Source: Nonomuraea guangzhouensis (GTDB taxonomy: Bacteria; Actinomycetota; Actinomycetes; Streptosporangiales; Streptosporangiaceae). Taken from it: DNA of 64,000 bases. The position numbers were made by a program, and so were the translations under genes. The notes beneath the pieces were generated by a model that worked only from the letters and a program-made list of their open reading frames with translations, did not search any database and was not told the DNA's origin. Below are positions 1 through 6,409 of the stretch, piece by piece (positions within the stretch are counted from its first letter, which is position 1; every line of letters starts with the position of its first letter). Where the stretch lies: the NCBI RefSeq assembly GCF_019396345.1, contig NZ_JAHKRM010000013.1:62001-126000 (forward strand), in the 5' to 3' direction.

Positions 1-2
1 GG

Positions 3-254
3 TTGACGCGGTCGCGCCTCAACCCGCTGCGGGTCACCCTGCACGGGCCGTTGGGTTCGGTTCCGCTCGCCATGCACGCGCGGAAGGTGGTGGAGGTGGC
101 GATGTGGCGGCCGGGGGCGGTCACGGGGGAGCGGCTGCTGTGGGGGCTGCTGGCCGACTACTCGAACGGGGCGGGGCGGATCTTGCGGGCCGGTGGGGTG
201 GATCTGCGGGCGCTGGTTGAGGAGACGGGGATGCCGACGGCTCGGACGGCGTGA
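3..254 (+). CDS. Clp N-terminal-domain protein, 3' part only
   Basis: This is the C-terminal end of a gene that begins before the window; the TTG at 3 is only the first possible codon in frame. The visible 83 residues contain a Clp-N (ClpA/ClpC substrate-entry) type repeat: a helix with ARKVVEVA, then GERLLWGLL, then AGRILRAGGVDLRAL, in the order seen in Clp-N repeats. No AAA module follows, so it is probably a stand-alone Clp-N protein, possibly an adaptor or regulator-linked form. It converges on the ECF41 gene with only 7 bases between the stop codons. Function beyond the domain cannot be judged. Confidence 0.6.
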   Translation: MTRSRLNPLRVTLHGPLGSVPLAMHARKVVEVAMWRPGAVTGERLLWGLLADYSNGAGRILRAGGVDLRALVEETGMPTARTA

Positions 255-261
255 ACTCGCG

Positions 262-1155
262 TCAGGAGGGGGCGTCGAGGTGGGCGATCTTCTCCGGGTT
301 GGCGAGGAGGTAGATGGTGTCGATCTTGCCGTCCGTGATGAGCAGGGAGATGACGGTGACGACCCGGCCCTCGGCCGAGACGACCATGGCGGGTGCGCCG
401 TTCACGTTCGCCAGGCCGTACGACATGGTGGAGAAGTCACCCACACCGATCGAGGCCATGAACTTGGCGATGCCCTCGGGGGTGGTGATGGACGCCAGGA
501 AGCGCGTCACGTTCTCGGCACCGGTCAGGGCGCGCAGCGGGGAGCGGGCCTTGCCGCCGCCGTCGCTGACCAGCGTCACTTCGCTGGACAGCAGGCCGAT
601 CAGCCCGTCCAGATCGCCGCTGGTGGAGGCGCGGAGGAAGCGTTCGGTGATGCGCCGTCGCTCGCCGAGGTCCACGTCGAACCGGGGCCGCTTCTCCTGT
701 ACGTGATCGCGGGCCCGCCTGGCCAGCTGCCGGGTGGCGGGCTCGGCCCGGCCGATGACCTCGGCGATCTCGGAGAACGGCAGGTCGAACGCCTCCCGCA
801 GCACGAACACCGCCCGCTCCAGCGGCGAGAGCGTCTCGAGCACCACAAGCAGCGCCAGCTCGACGGAGTCGGCCAGCTCCGCGTGCTCCGCGACGTCGGG
901 CGCGGTGCTGATGGGCTCGGGCAGCCACGGGCCGACGTACGACTCCCGCCGCGACTTCGCCCACCGCAGCCGGTCGATGGCCAGCCGCGACGTGACCCTG
1001 ATCAGGTACGCCTTGGGGTCGGCGACGGTCGTCTCGTCCACGCCGGACCAGCGCAGCCACGCCTCCTGCACGACGTCCTCGGCGTCGGCCATGCTGCCCA
1101 GGATTCGATAGGCGACGCCGGTCAGCAGGCTTCGGTGGTCTTCGAAGGTCGACAT
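262..1155 (-). CDS. ECF41-family RNA polymerase sigma factor with SnoaL-like C-terminal domain
   Basis: A 297-residue sigma-70 factor of the extracytoplasmic-function type. Region 2 is at about residues 8-75 (LTGVAYRILGSMADAEDVVQEAWLR is the typical start) and region 4 at about 110-165. Between and after them are hallmarks of group ECF41: the WLPEP motif at about 95-100, and a C-terminal SnoaL-like extension of about 120 residues with DGGGKA and a terminal NPEKI segment (usually NPDKL). In ECF41 the extension replaces a separate anti-sigma factor and modulates activity in cis. No anti-sigma gene is adjacent, as expected. Start is the ATG at 1155. Confidence 0.93.
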   Translation of the reverse strand: MSTFEDHRSLLTGVAYRILGSMADAEDVVQEAWLRWSGVDETTVADPKAYLIRVTSRLAIDRLRWAKSRRESYVGPWLPEPISTAPDVAEHAELADSVELALLVVLETLSPLERAVFVLREAFDLPFSEIAEVIGRAEPATRQLARRARDHVQEKRPRFDVDLGERRRITERFLRASTSGDLDGLIGLLSSEVTLVSDGGGKARSPLRALTGAENVTRFLASITTPEGIAKFMASIGVGDFSTMSYGLANVNGAPAMVVSAEGRVVTVISLLITDGKIDTIYLLANPEKIAHLDAPS

Positions 1156-1210
1156 AGGACTTAAGACGTATCACGGTGGATCGTGTGTGACACGGGCGCG
1201 CCGGGATTCC

Positions 1211-1218
1211 GATACACT
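1211..1218 (+). promoter_or_regulatory. probable -10 region of the tRNA-Ala gene
   Basis: The octamer GATACACT lies 13 bases before the tRNA. The same octamer lies 14 bases before the second tRNA-Ala at 51407, although the surrounding bases differ. Conservation of position supports a -10 element (TACACT core). No convincing -35 box at standard spacing was seen. Confidence 0.45.
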
Positions 1219-1231
1219 GGCTACGCAACAA

Positions 1232-1304
1232 GGGGCTATAGCGCAGCTGGTAGCGCACCTCCATGGCATGGAGGGGGTCTGGGGTTCGAATCCCCATAGC
1301 TCCA
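1232..1304 (+). tRNA. tRNA-Ala (anticodon GGC)
   Basis: A 73-base cloverleaf: acceptor arms GGGGCTA and TAGCTCC with discriminator A, D-arm GCGC..GCGC, anticodon stem CCTCC/GGAGG enclosing loop ATGGCAT (anticodon GGC, T33 present), and T-arm CTGGGGTTCGAATCCCCAT. CCA is not fully encoded beyond the discriminator. A nearly identical tRNA lies at 51407. Confidence 0.97.
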
Positions 1305-1328
1305 CGCGTCGGCGGGGTTGTTTTGGTC

Positions 1329-1354
1329 GCATGTACCCCCTTCGGGGGGCATGC
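1329..1354 (+). terminator. probable tRNA terminator hairpin with TTCG loop
   Basis: Arms GCATG and CATGC flank an inner CCCCC/GGGGG stem capped by a TTCG tetraloop, with a two-base bulge on the 5' side. It lies 25 bases after the tRNA. There is no T-run, as is common in actinomycetes. Confidence 0.6.
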
Positions 1355-1790
1355 TCCCCGCGGCCTCCTTGTTGTTTACATCGGGGGATAACCCCCGAAC
1401 CCCCAGCGTCGGGCCAAAGGGCCTCGCTTCGCTCGGGCTGTTTCCTTTCAGTCGGGCCTGGTCCCGACCCCCTGTAGGGCCTTCGCTTCGCTGCGGGCGT
1501 TTTTTCTTGGGCGGTCCGCCCGTTACCCGATTCGGTGGTTGGCCGTCTGCTGCCCGCCCTTCCGCAACGGGCTTCGCCGTGGCCGCTTCGCGGTCGAGGG
1601 CTCAGGCGCTGCCTCCAGTCGCGCCGGAGCCGCGACCCCTGGAGGGCCTCCGCTTCGCTTCGGACGCCTTACTTGGGCGGGGGCTTCGCCCGCGCGTCCC
1701 CGTTGGCCGCTCGAACCAACGGAGGACGCCGCCGGTGCGGGGGTTCCGCTGGGCCAAGGGAGGCCGGGGCCTCGCCGGCTGGTGCTGGTC
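1355..1790 (+). repeat. tRNA-Ala 3' tail A, modular repeat region
   Basis: No gene is supported here. The stretch is built from recurring blocks of the form GGGCCT(C)CGCTTCGCT(C)CGG and GTCGGGCCTGGTCCCGACCCC. The segment 1477-1700 aligns block for block with 51495-51715, the tail of the second tRNA-Ala: the gggcctccgcttcgct start, the gcccgttgccc and ggtggttggccgt segments, cgcccttcc, and cgacccctggagggcct. ORFs across it are composition artefacts. It may be a non-coding transcribed tail or the scar of element integration at tRNA genes. Confidence 0.7.
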
Positions 1791-1794
1791 GGCG

Positions 1795-2053
1795 ACAACC
1801 CGCGATCATGTCGGCTACGAATCCTGGCTGGAGCGGGACCGGTTGATCCTGCTGGATCTCGACCCGCAGGTGGTGGGGATCGCCTCGTAGCCGTTCTGGC
1901 TGCACTGGCGTGAAACGGGCGGACGGCAGAGATGTTCGCGGCCACGGCCGAGGCCTGCGCGGCGGTCGGTTGGGAGTTTGAGCATCTGGGTGTTCCTGAC
2001 CCGGTGTTCATGGCGAACGTGCGCTGGCCGGCCCGTTACCGGTACGGCGGTGG
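1795..2053 (+). pseudogene. broken TnsA-like transposon endonuclease gene
   Basis: Frame 1 reads HVGYESWLERDRLILLDLDPQ, then VVGIAS, then a TAG at 1888-1890 where relatives have Gln, then PFWLHW. The protein resumes after a deletion in another frame from 1932, reading FAATAEACAAVGWEFEHLG and then PDPVFMANVRWPARYR. Both parts match the TnsA-like heteromeric transposase endonuclease family known from actinomycete Tn7-like or integrated elements. The central part with the usual SHAPDYF segment is missing. It lies beyond the tRNA-Ala tail, which suggests an old insertion near the tRNA gene. Family assignment is from recalled motifs. Confidence 0.7.
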
Positions 2054-2075
2054 AGCTCATCGGGCGGGTCGAGTC

Positions 2076-2702
2076 CTACCTCAGGACAGTGAAGAGGGGG
2101 CCACGCTGTTCGGCGCCGTCGGGGGTGCGCCACCCGGCCGTGACGCATCCACGGGCTCCGGTCGTCGCACAGCCGCCACCTTCGGCCGGCTGGAGTGCGC
2201 GGACGATACGGACGGTGAGTCCCGGCTCGGTGGCCAGATCAGTGCCGGAGAAGGCTTGCGCGGCAGAGGTGAGGTCGACGCCGTCGAGGTGGGCGATGAC
2301 CGACGGGTCGGGGGTGTCGTCGGCATTCTGCGCCTGTGCCACGGCCGAACCGCGGAGGAACGCGAGCAGCTGGGCGGTCAGCACGGGGTCGCGGATTCCG
2401 TCGTAGACCCACCGGTGGCCAAGGACGCCATGCTCTGCCGTGCCGACGAGGGCGTGGTCGGCCCCGGTCAGCGGGGAGCCCCGGTAGGTGAGCGGCACGT
2501 GGTAGACCGCAGGGCTGTCGCCGGAGCTGTCGGCCACCAGCATGAACTCGATGCCGACCTCGCCGGCCGGATCGTCGAGCCGGAAGCCGCCGCACTTGAC
2601 CAGAGCCGGCGGTCCGCCCTGGTACCAGGGCTGGGAGGGAAGCCACGCCGACAGGAGTTCCAGTTTTCCGGGAGTCATGGTGGTCTGGTGAATAACGGCC
2701 AT
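2076..2702 (-). CDS. maltokinase N-terminal cap-like domain protein
   Basis: A 208-residue protein starting MAVIHQTTMTPGKLELLSAW. It resembles the stand-alone Mak_N_cap-like proteins of actinomycetes: a WLP..PWY segment, FRLDDPAGEVGIEFMLV, VYHVPLTYRG, and GTAEHGVLGHRWVYDG, which together form the cap fold preceding maltokinase kinase domains. No kinase domain follows, so it is not a maltokinase. Role unknown; a regulatory or glucan-linked function is only a guess. The ATG at 2702 was chosen over an upstream in-frame start because similarity begins there; no strong ribosome site is visible. Confidence 0.75.
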   Translation of the reverse strand: MAVIHQTTMTPGKLELLSAWLPSQPWYQGGPPALVKCGGFRLDDPAGEVGIEFMLVADSSGDSPAVYHVPLTYRGSPLTGADHALVGTAEHGVLGHRWVYDGIRDPVLTAQLLAFLRGSAVAQAQNADDTPDPSVIAHLDGVDLTSAAQAFSGTDLATEPGLTVRIVRALQPAEGGGCATTGARGCVTAGWRTPDGAEQRGPLFTVLR

Positions 2703-3066
2703 GCACCAAGACTCTAGTCCGGGACACGGGGGCCCTGTCTGCCTCAGCAGAGACGCCGGCTCAGACTCCAGCGCCTCAGCAGACACCCCGATCATCGCTG
2801 CACGTTACCCGTTCCTGGCTCTGCACTGGAGGTCGTACGCCGACACCCGCCGACTCGGAAAGGCCTTCGACATGCCGCCCAGCAGCCCGGACGACCGCCG
2901 CCTACCCGCTCGCCTGCCCATCAAGGCCGCTGGGCTGATTCATGTGGCGGTCGGAGCGGAGGGCGCTGGTGGTGTCAGGCCGCTGGTAGCGCGCGAGGGA
3001 ACAGTCGCCGGGCATTTCGGAACCCAGCGGTCGAAGGTCATGCTGTTCGATCGTCGGTGTGCTGGA
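2703..3066. other. intergenic stretch, nothing recognised
   Basis: No reading frame here shows recognisable protein motifs or a good ribosome site. The longest frames are compositional. No RNA gene or strong hairpin was noticed. Confidence 0.5.
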
Positions 3067-3780
3067 TCAGGCACCCGGCGTAGGTCTGCCGGCGGTTCTC
3101 GGCGGCTTCAGGTTCGGTTCCTGTTCGTCGGGTGAGGGTGCGGAAGTCGTGGTCGTACGACGGGCGTGGTCGACCAGGCGACGCAGGGCGATCAACCCGT
3201 AACCGAGCAGCGCGAAGCAGACGGCCAGTGCCAGCGCGTTCAGGGCCACCCCGCCGTACCCGAATGTGTCCACGTCCAGAAACGGATAGGGATAGCGCTT
3301 CCACGCATCTGGCGGCAATAGGGCGCCTCTGACCAGGGCGAAGGCCAGGTATGCCATGGGGTAGACCAGCCAGGTGAGAGCGGCCGTCCATTTCGGCCGA
3401 GGGGCGGTGCGGTCGAAGAACAGCCAGTCGATCACGGCCAGGACCGGCGTCACGTAGTGGAGAAGGAAGTTGCCCAGACCGTGGCCGCGAAGGGAGAGGT
3501 GCTCGAAGGGGCTGGCTCCGCGCATGCGGAGAAAGTGCCAGACCAGGCCGGTGATCACGATGTAGAGCGTCACCGCCCCCTTGAGCTGGGTGGGCGGGCG
3601 TCGCCCTCTGCCAGCCACCTGCCAGAGGTAGAACCCGGTGAGCAGCAGGTTGCTCTGCACGGTGAAGAGGACGAGCGGGTTCAGCGGGCTGCCCAGGGCC
3701 AGCCAGGTGTAGATCAGGCCGACCACCGCGGCCAGGATCAGCATCAAGCGGTACGCCGTCGTCCAAAACATGGCGATCAT
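3067..3780 (-). CDS. Pr6Pr-family six-helix membrane protein
   Basis: A 237-residue integral membrane protein with about six hydrophobic segments: residues 8-27, 38-56, 68-85, 105-122, 133-152 and 175-199. The early FTVQSNLLL motif and TGLVWHFLR match the Pr6Pr (FAR-17a/AIG1-like) family. The tail after residue 205 is charged and Pro-rich. Molecular function is not established for bacterial members. MFWTT at 3771 is an alternative start. The TetR gene at 3845 lies upstream on the same strand, 64 bases away, so they may be co-transcribed. Confidence 0.75.
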   Translation of the reverse strand: MIAMFWTTAYRLMLILAAVVGLIYTWLALGSPLNPLVLFTVQSNLLLTGFYLWQVAGRGRRPPTQLKGAVTLYIVITGLVWHFLRMRGASPFEHLSLRGHGLGNFLLHYVTPVLAVIDWLFFDRTAPRPKWTAALTWLVYPMAYLAFALVRGALLPPDAWKRYPYPFLDVDTFGYGGVALNALALAVCFALLGYGLIALRRLVDHARRTTTTSAPSPDEQEPNLKPPRTAGRPTPGA

Positions 3781-3844
3781 GGTCCCACAAAGCGCATCAC
3801 ATCAGCTGAAAATAACCAACCGTCGCAGCGTCGATACACCGGGA

Positions 3845-4420
3845 TCAAGTGCGGAGCAGTCCGTCGATGAGGACCGCCAGCATTTGCTCGACGCGGGCCG
3901 GGGCGGTGGGCGACTGCTCGGTGGCCCAGGCGACACCGGCGGCGAGGCGCAGGATCGTCGAGGTGTCGATGTCGTCCCGGACGGTGCCGTCGCGCTGGGC
4001 CGTTGCCACGAGCTCGGATGCTGCGGCGCGCATCGCGTGGCAGGCCGAGTGCAACGGCGACGTCTCGTCGTGGAGCGCGGTGGTGACGCTTGCCGCCAGC
4101 CCCCGATACGTCATGAGGTGGTTGACGAAGAGCTTCAACCAAGCCACGAGCGCTTCCTGTGGTGAACGCTCGGTCTGTAGCTTGGCGGCCTCGGCGGCGA
4201 GGGACTCGTAACGGTCGTCGAGAACGGCCTCCACCAGGGCCTCGCGGGTGGGGAAGTGGCGGTAAAGCGTGCCCGAACCTACGGCGGCGTCGCGGGCGAT
4301 GTCATCGAGCGAGGTCTCCACGCCCGCGCGGGCGAACGCCGCGCTCGCCGCGGCGAGCAACCGTGCCCGATTGCGCTGTGCGTCTGCCCGCATCGCACGT
4401 GGTGCGCTCGTGTCGCTCAT
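3845..4420 (-). CDS. TetR-family transcriptional repressor
   Basis: A 191-residue regulator. The N-terminal TetR helix-turn-helix is at about residues 12-58 (RNRARLLAAASAAFARAG, LDDIARDAAVGSGTLYRHFPTREALV). The helical C-terminal domain resembles the TetR_C_33/SBDK type (AVLDDRYESLA, LVAWLKLFVNHLMTYRGLAAS). It is divergent from the F420-dependent oxidoreductase at 4528. Two copies of a 17-bp palindrome lie between them, so autoregulation and control of the oxidoreductase are likely. MSDTSAP at 4420 was chosen; the upstream extension to 4471 would read through an operator. Confidence 0.93.
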   Translation of the reverse strand: MSDTSAPRAMRADAQRNRARLLAAASAAFARAGVETSLDDIARDAAVGSGTLYRHFPTREALVEAVLDDRYESLAAEAAKLQTERSPQEALVAWLKLFVNHLMTYRGLAASVTTALHDETSPLHSACHAMRAAASELVATAQRDGTVRDDIDTSTILRLAAGVAWATEQSPTAPARVEQMLAVLIDGLLRT

Positions 4421-4447
4421 TGATCCCCTTCCGGCTGGACGATTGTA

Positions 4448-4464
4448 CCGGGGACTGTCTCCGG
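4448..4464. promoter_or_regulatory. TetR operator copy 1
   Basis: CCGGGGACTGTCTCCGG, an imperfect 17-bp palindrome with one mismatch. It is followed by ATAGCA, as in copy 2. Centre-to-centre distance to copy 2 is 32 bp, about three helical turns, which would put both repressors on one face. Confidence 0.75.
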
Positions 4465-4479
4465 ATAGCATCGCGCTTA

Positions 4480-4496
4480 CCGGGGACAGTCCCCGG
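4480..4496. promoter_or_regulatory. TetR operator copy 2
   Basis: CCGGGGACAGTCCCCGG, a perfect palindrome around a central A, in the TetR/oxidoreductase divergent promoter region, 32 bases before the oxidoreductase start. Confidence 0.8.
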
Positions 4497-4527
4497 ATAG
4501 CAGTCGTCGGGTGTGGAGGTTTCGGCA

Positions 4528-5436
4528 GTGATCACAGAAGTGAAGGCGAAGCTGGGACGCGTGGGAGTGTGGCTCGGCGGACCCTACTTACATGGCACTC
4601 CGGTCGAGAGCTGGCGCCATGCCGTGGGGCGCCTTGAGCAACTCGGGTACGGCTCGCTGTGGGGGCCCGAAGGCATCGGCGGCAAGGACGCCTTGGTCAA
4701 TGGCGGCATTCAGCTCGCCGCGAGCAGGCACTTGATGATCGGCACTGGAATCGCCAACATCTGGGCGCGTCATCCCGCCACGATGCAGGGCGGCGCCGCG
4801 GCGTTGGCCGAGGCCTACCCTGGACGGTTCGTCCTCGGAATCGGCGTCAGCCAACGGTTCCTGGTCGAAGCCTACGGGCTGGACTACAGTCATCCCCTCA
4901 AGATCATGCGGGACTATCTCGACACGATGGACCAAGCGAAGACACGTAACCCGCCGCCGGAGCCGTTTGTTCGGGTGCTGGCCGCCTTGCAGCCCAAGAT
5001 GGTGCAACTGGCTCGCGACCGCACTGACGGCGTCCATTCGTTTTCGGCTCCGGTCGAACACACCGCTCTTGTTCGCGAGGTCCTGGGAGCCGACAAGTTG
5101 CTCATCCCCGAGCAGGCGTTCGTCATCGAAGCCGATCCTGAGCAAGCTCGTGCCATCGCTCGGCGGTACCGAGGCAAGGCCAACCCGGATTCGCCATACA
5201 CGCGTAACTGGCTACGGCTCGGCTACAGCCAGGAGGACATCGCCGGCGGGGGAAGCGATCGGCTGATCGACGCGCTGACCGCGTGGGGCACTCCGGATGC
5301 CATCGCCGCGCGCGTTCAGGCGCACCTCGACGCCGGTGCCGACCATGTGCTTGTCCATCCCCTCGCCGATGACCTGCCCGCGGCCATCAAGCAACTTGAA
5401 CAGCTTGCGTCCGCATTGCCACATGGATTGGCGTAA
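4528..5436 (+). CDS. LLM-class F420-dependent oxidoreductase (TIGR03620-like)
   Basis: A 302-residue luciferase-like TIM-barrel enzyme, probably using coenzyme F420. Seen: LGRVGVWLG at the first strand, LEQLGYGSLW, the barrel segment GTGIANIWARHPATMQGGAAAL, then YPGRFVLGIGVSQ, and a short C-terminal half ending in DALTAWGTPDAIAARVQAHLDAGADHVLVHPL. The substrate is unknown. A GGAGG at 4515-4519 fixes the GTG at 4528 as start rather than the GTG at 4513. It is controlled, by inference, by the divergent TetR through the twin palindromes. Confidence 0.9.
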   Translation: MITEVKAKLGRVGVWLGGPYLHGTPVESWRHAVGRLEQLGYGSLWGPEGIGGKDALVNGGIQLAASRHLMIGTGIANIWARHPATMQGGAAALAEAYPGRFVLGIGVSQRFLVEAYGLDYSHPLKIMRDYLDTMDQAKTRNPPPEPFVRVLAALQPKMVQLARDRTDGVHSFSAPVEHTALVREVLGADKLLIPEQAFVIEADPEQARAIARRYRGKANPDSPYTRNWLRLGYSQEDIAGGGSDRLIDALTAWGTPDAIAARVQAHLDAGADHVLVHPLADDLPAAIKQLEQLASALPHGLA

Positions 5437-5492
5437 GGACGAGCGCCGCTCACCAGAACGGCCGTACGACCGATCACTCCATGACCTGAGCG

Positions 5493-6341
5493 TCAGCGGG
5501 GGATGAGTGTGGCCCACCGGTCCAGCGTGGACAGCGCCTCGTCGGCGGACCGGTACTGCAGGGTGAACAGGCTGCGATCGGCACCCGCGTCGGCGTACGC
5601 GTCGAGCCGGCCGGGCTCGGGTATCGGGCCACCCTCCGGGATCGCGCCGAACAGCGTGATCGGCACTGGTCCCCGCCCAGCCTCGGCGGCCCGGGCGCGG
5701 AGCGCGGAGGCTCGCCGGGCGAGCTCGTCGACGTCCATCATGTCCACCTGGGGAAGCCAGCCGTCGCCGTAGTCCAGTACCCGGTCCTCCGTGCCCGGCC
5801 CGTTCCCGCCGACCAGTACGGGTGGGTGCGGCTTTTGCGAGGGTTTCGGCCAGGACCAGATCGGGTCGAAGTCCACGAACTCGCCGTGATACTCAGCCTC
5901 GTCGGTGGTCCAGATCTCCCGCATGGCGCGGACCCGATCGGCGAGCAGGGCCATCCGGGTGCGCGGATCGGTGCCGTGGTTCGCCATTTCCATGCGATTC
6001 CACCCACCGCCGACGCCGAACTGGAAGCGCCCGCCGGACAGTTGGTCGAGGCTGGCCACCTCCTTCGCCGTGATGATCGGATCCCGTTGGGCGACAAGGC
6101 ATACCGCGGTGCCAAGAGTGAGGGTGGTGGTGACCGCGGCGACCGCGGCCAGCGCGACGAAGGGGTCCATGGTCTCGGCGTAGCCCCGGGTCGAACCGCC
6201 GGAGGAGCGCCGGCTGTGCACCGGAATATGCGTGTGCTCGGTCCAGAACAGGGACTCGAAGCCACGTTCTTCAACGGCCCGGCCGAGTTCGGGCGGGGTT
6301 AAACCGTGGCAATTGGAGTAAACGGCGATACCGATGTTCAT
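5493..6341 (-). CDS. LLM-class F420-dependent oxidoreductase (TIGR03619-like)
   Basis: A 282-residue luciferase-fold flavin/F420 oxidoreductase. Motifs: ERGFESLFWTEHTHIPV, TLGTAVCLVAQRDPI, SLDQLSGGRFQFGVGGGWN, AMREIWTTDEAEYHGEFVDFDPIWSWPKPSQ and PPVLVGGNGPGTEDRVLDYGDGWLP, in the family order. These are the strands that bind the deazaflavin and the insertion loop. It converges on the preceding oxidoreductase but belongs to a different subfamily, so it is not a recent duplicate. Substrate unknown. Confidence 0.92.
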   Translation of the reverse strand: MNIGIAVYSNCHGLTPPELGRAVEERGFESLFWTEHTHIPVHSRRSSGGSTRGYAETMDPFVALAAVAAVTTTLTLGTAVCLVAQRDPIITAKEVASLDQLSGGRFQFGVGGGWNRMEMANHGTDPRTRMALLADRVRAMREIWTTDEAEYHGEFVDFDPIWSWPKPSQKPHPPVLVGGNGPGTEDRVLDYGDGWLPQVDMMDVDELARRASALRARAAEAGRGPVPITLFGAIPEGGPIPEPGRLDAYADAGADRSLFTLQYRSADEALSTLDRWATLIPR

Positions 6342-6409
6342 TGGGTCATTCTCGTCGACCAGGGGCTGCGGTGTTCAAGTGAGCGTTAAGTGGCTCCGCT
6401 GGACGGAAG

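Noticed and set aside
1318..1890. Open frames in the tRNA-Ala tails as small proteins
   Set aside because: They consist of repeated GC-rich blocks, differ in frame between the two tails and lack ribosome sites.
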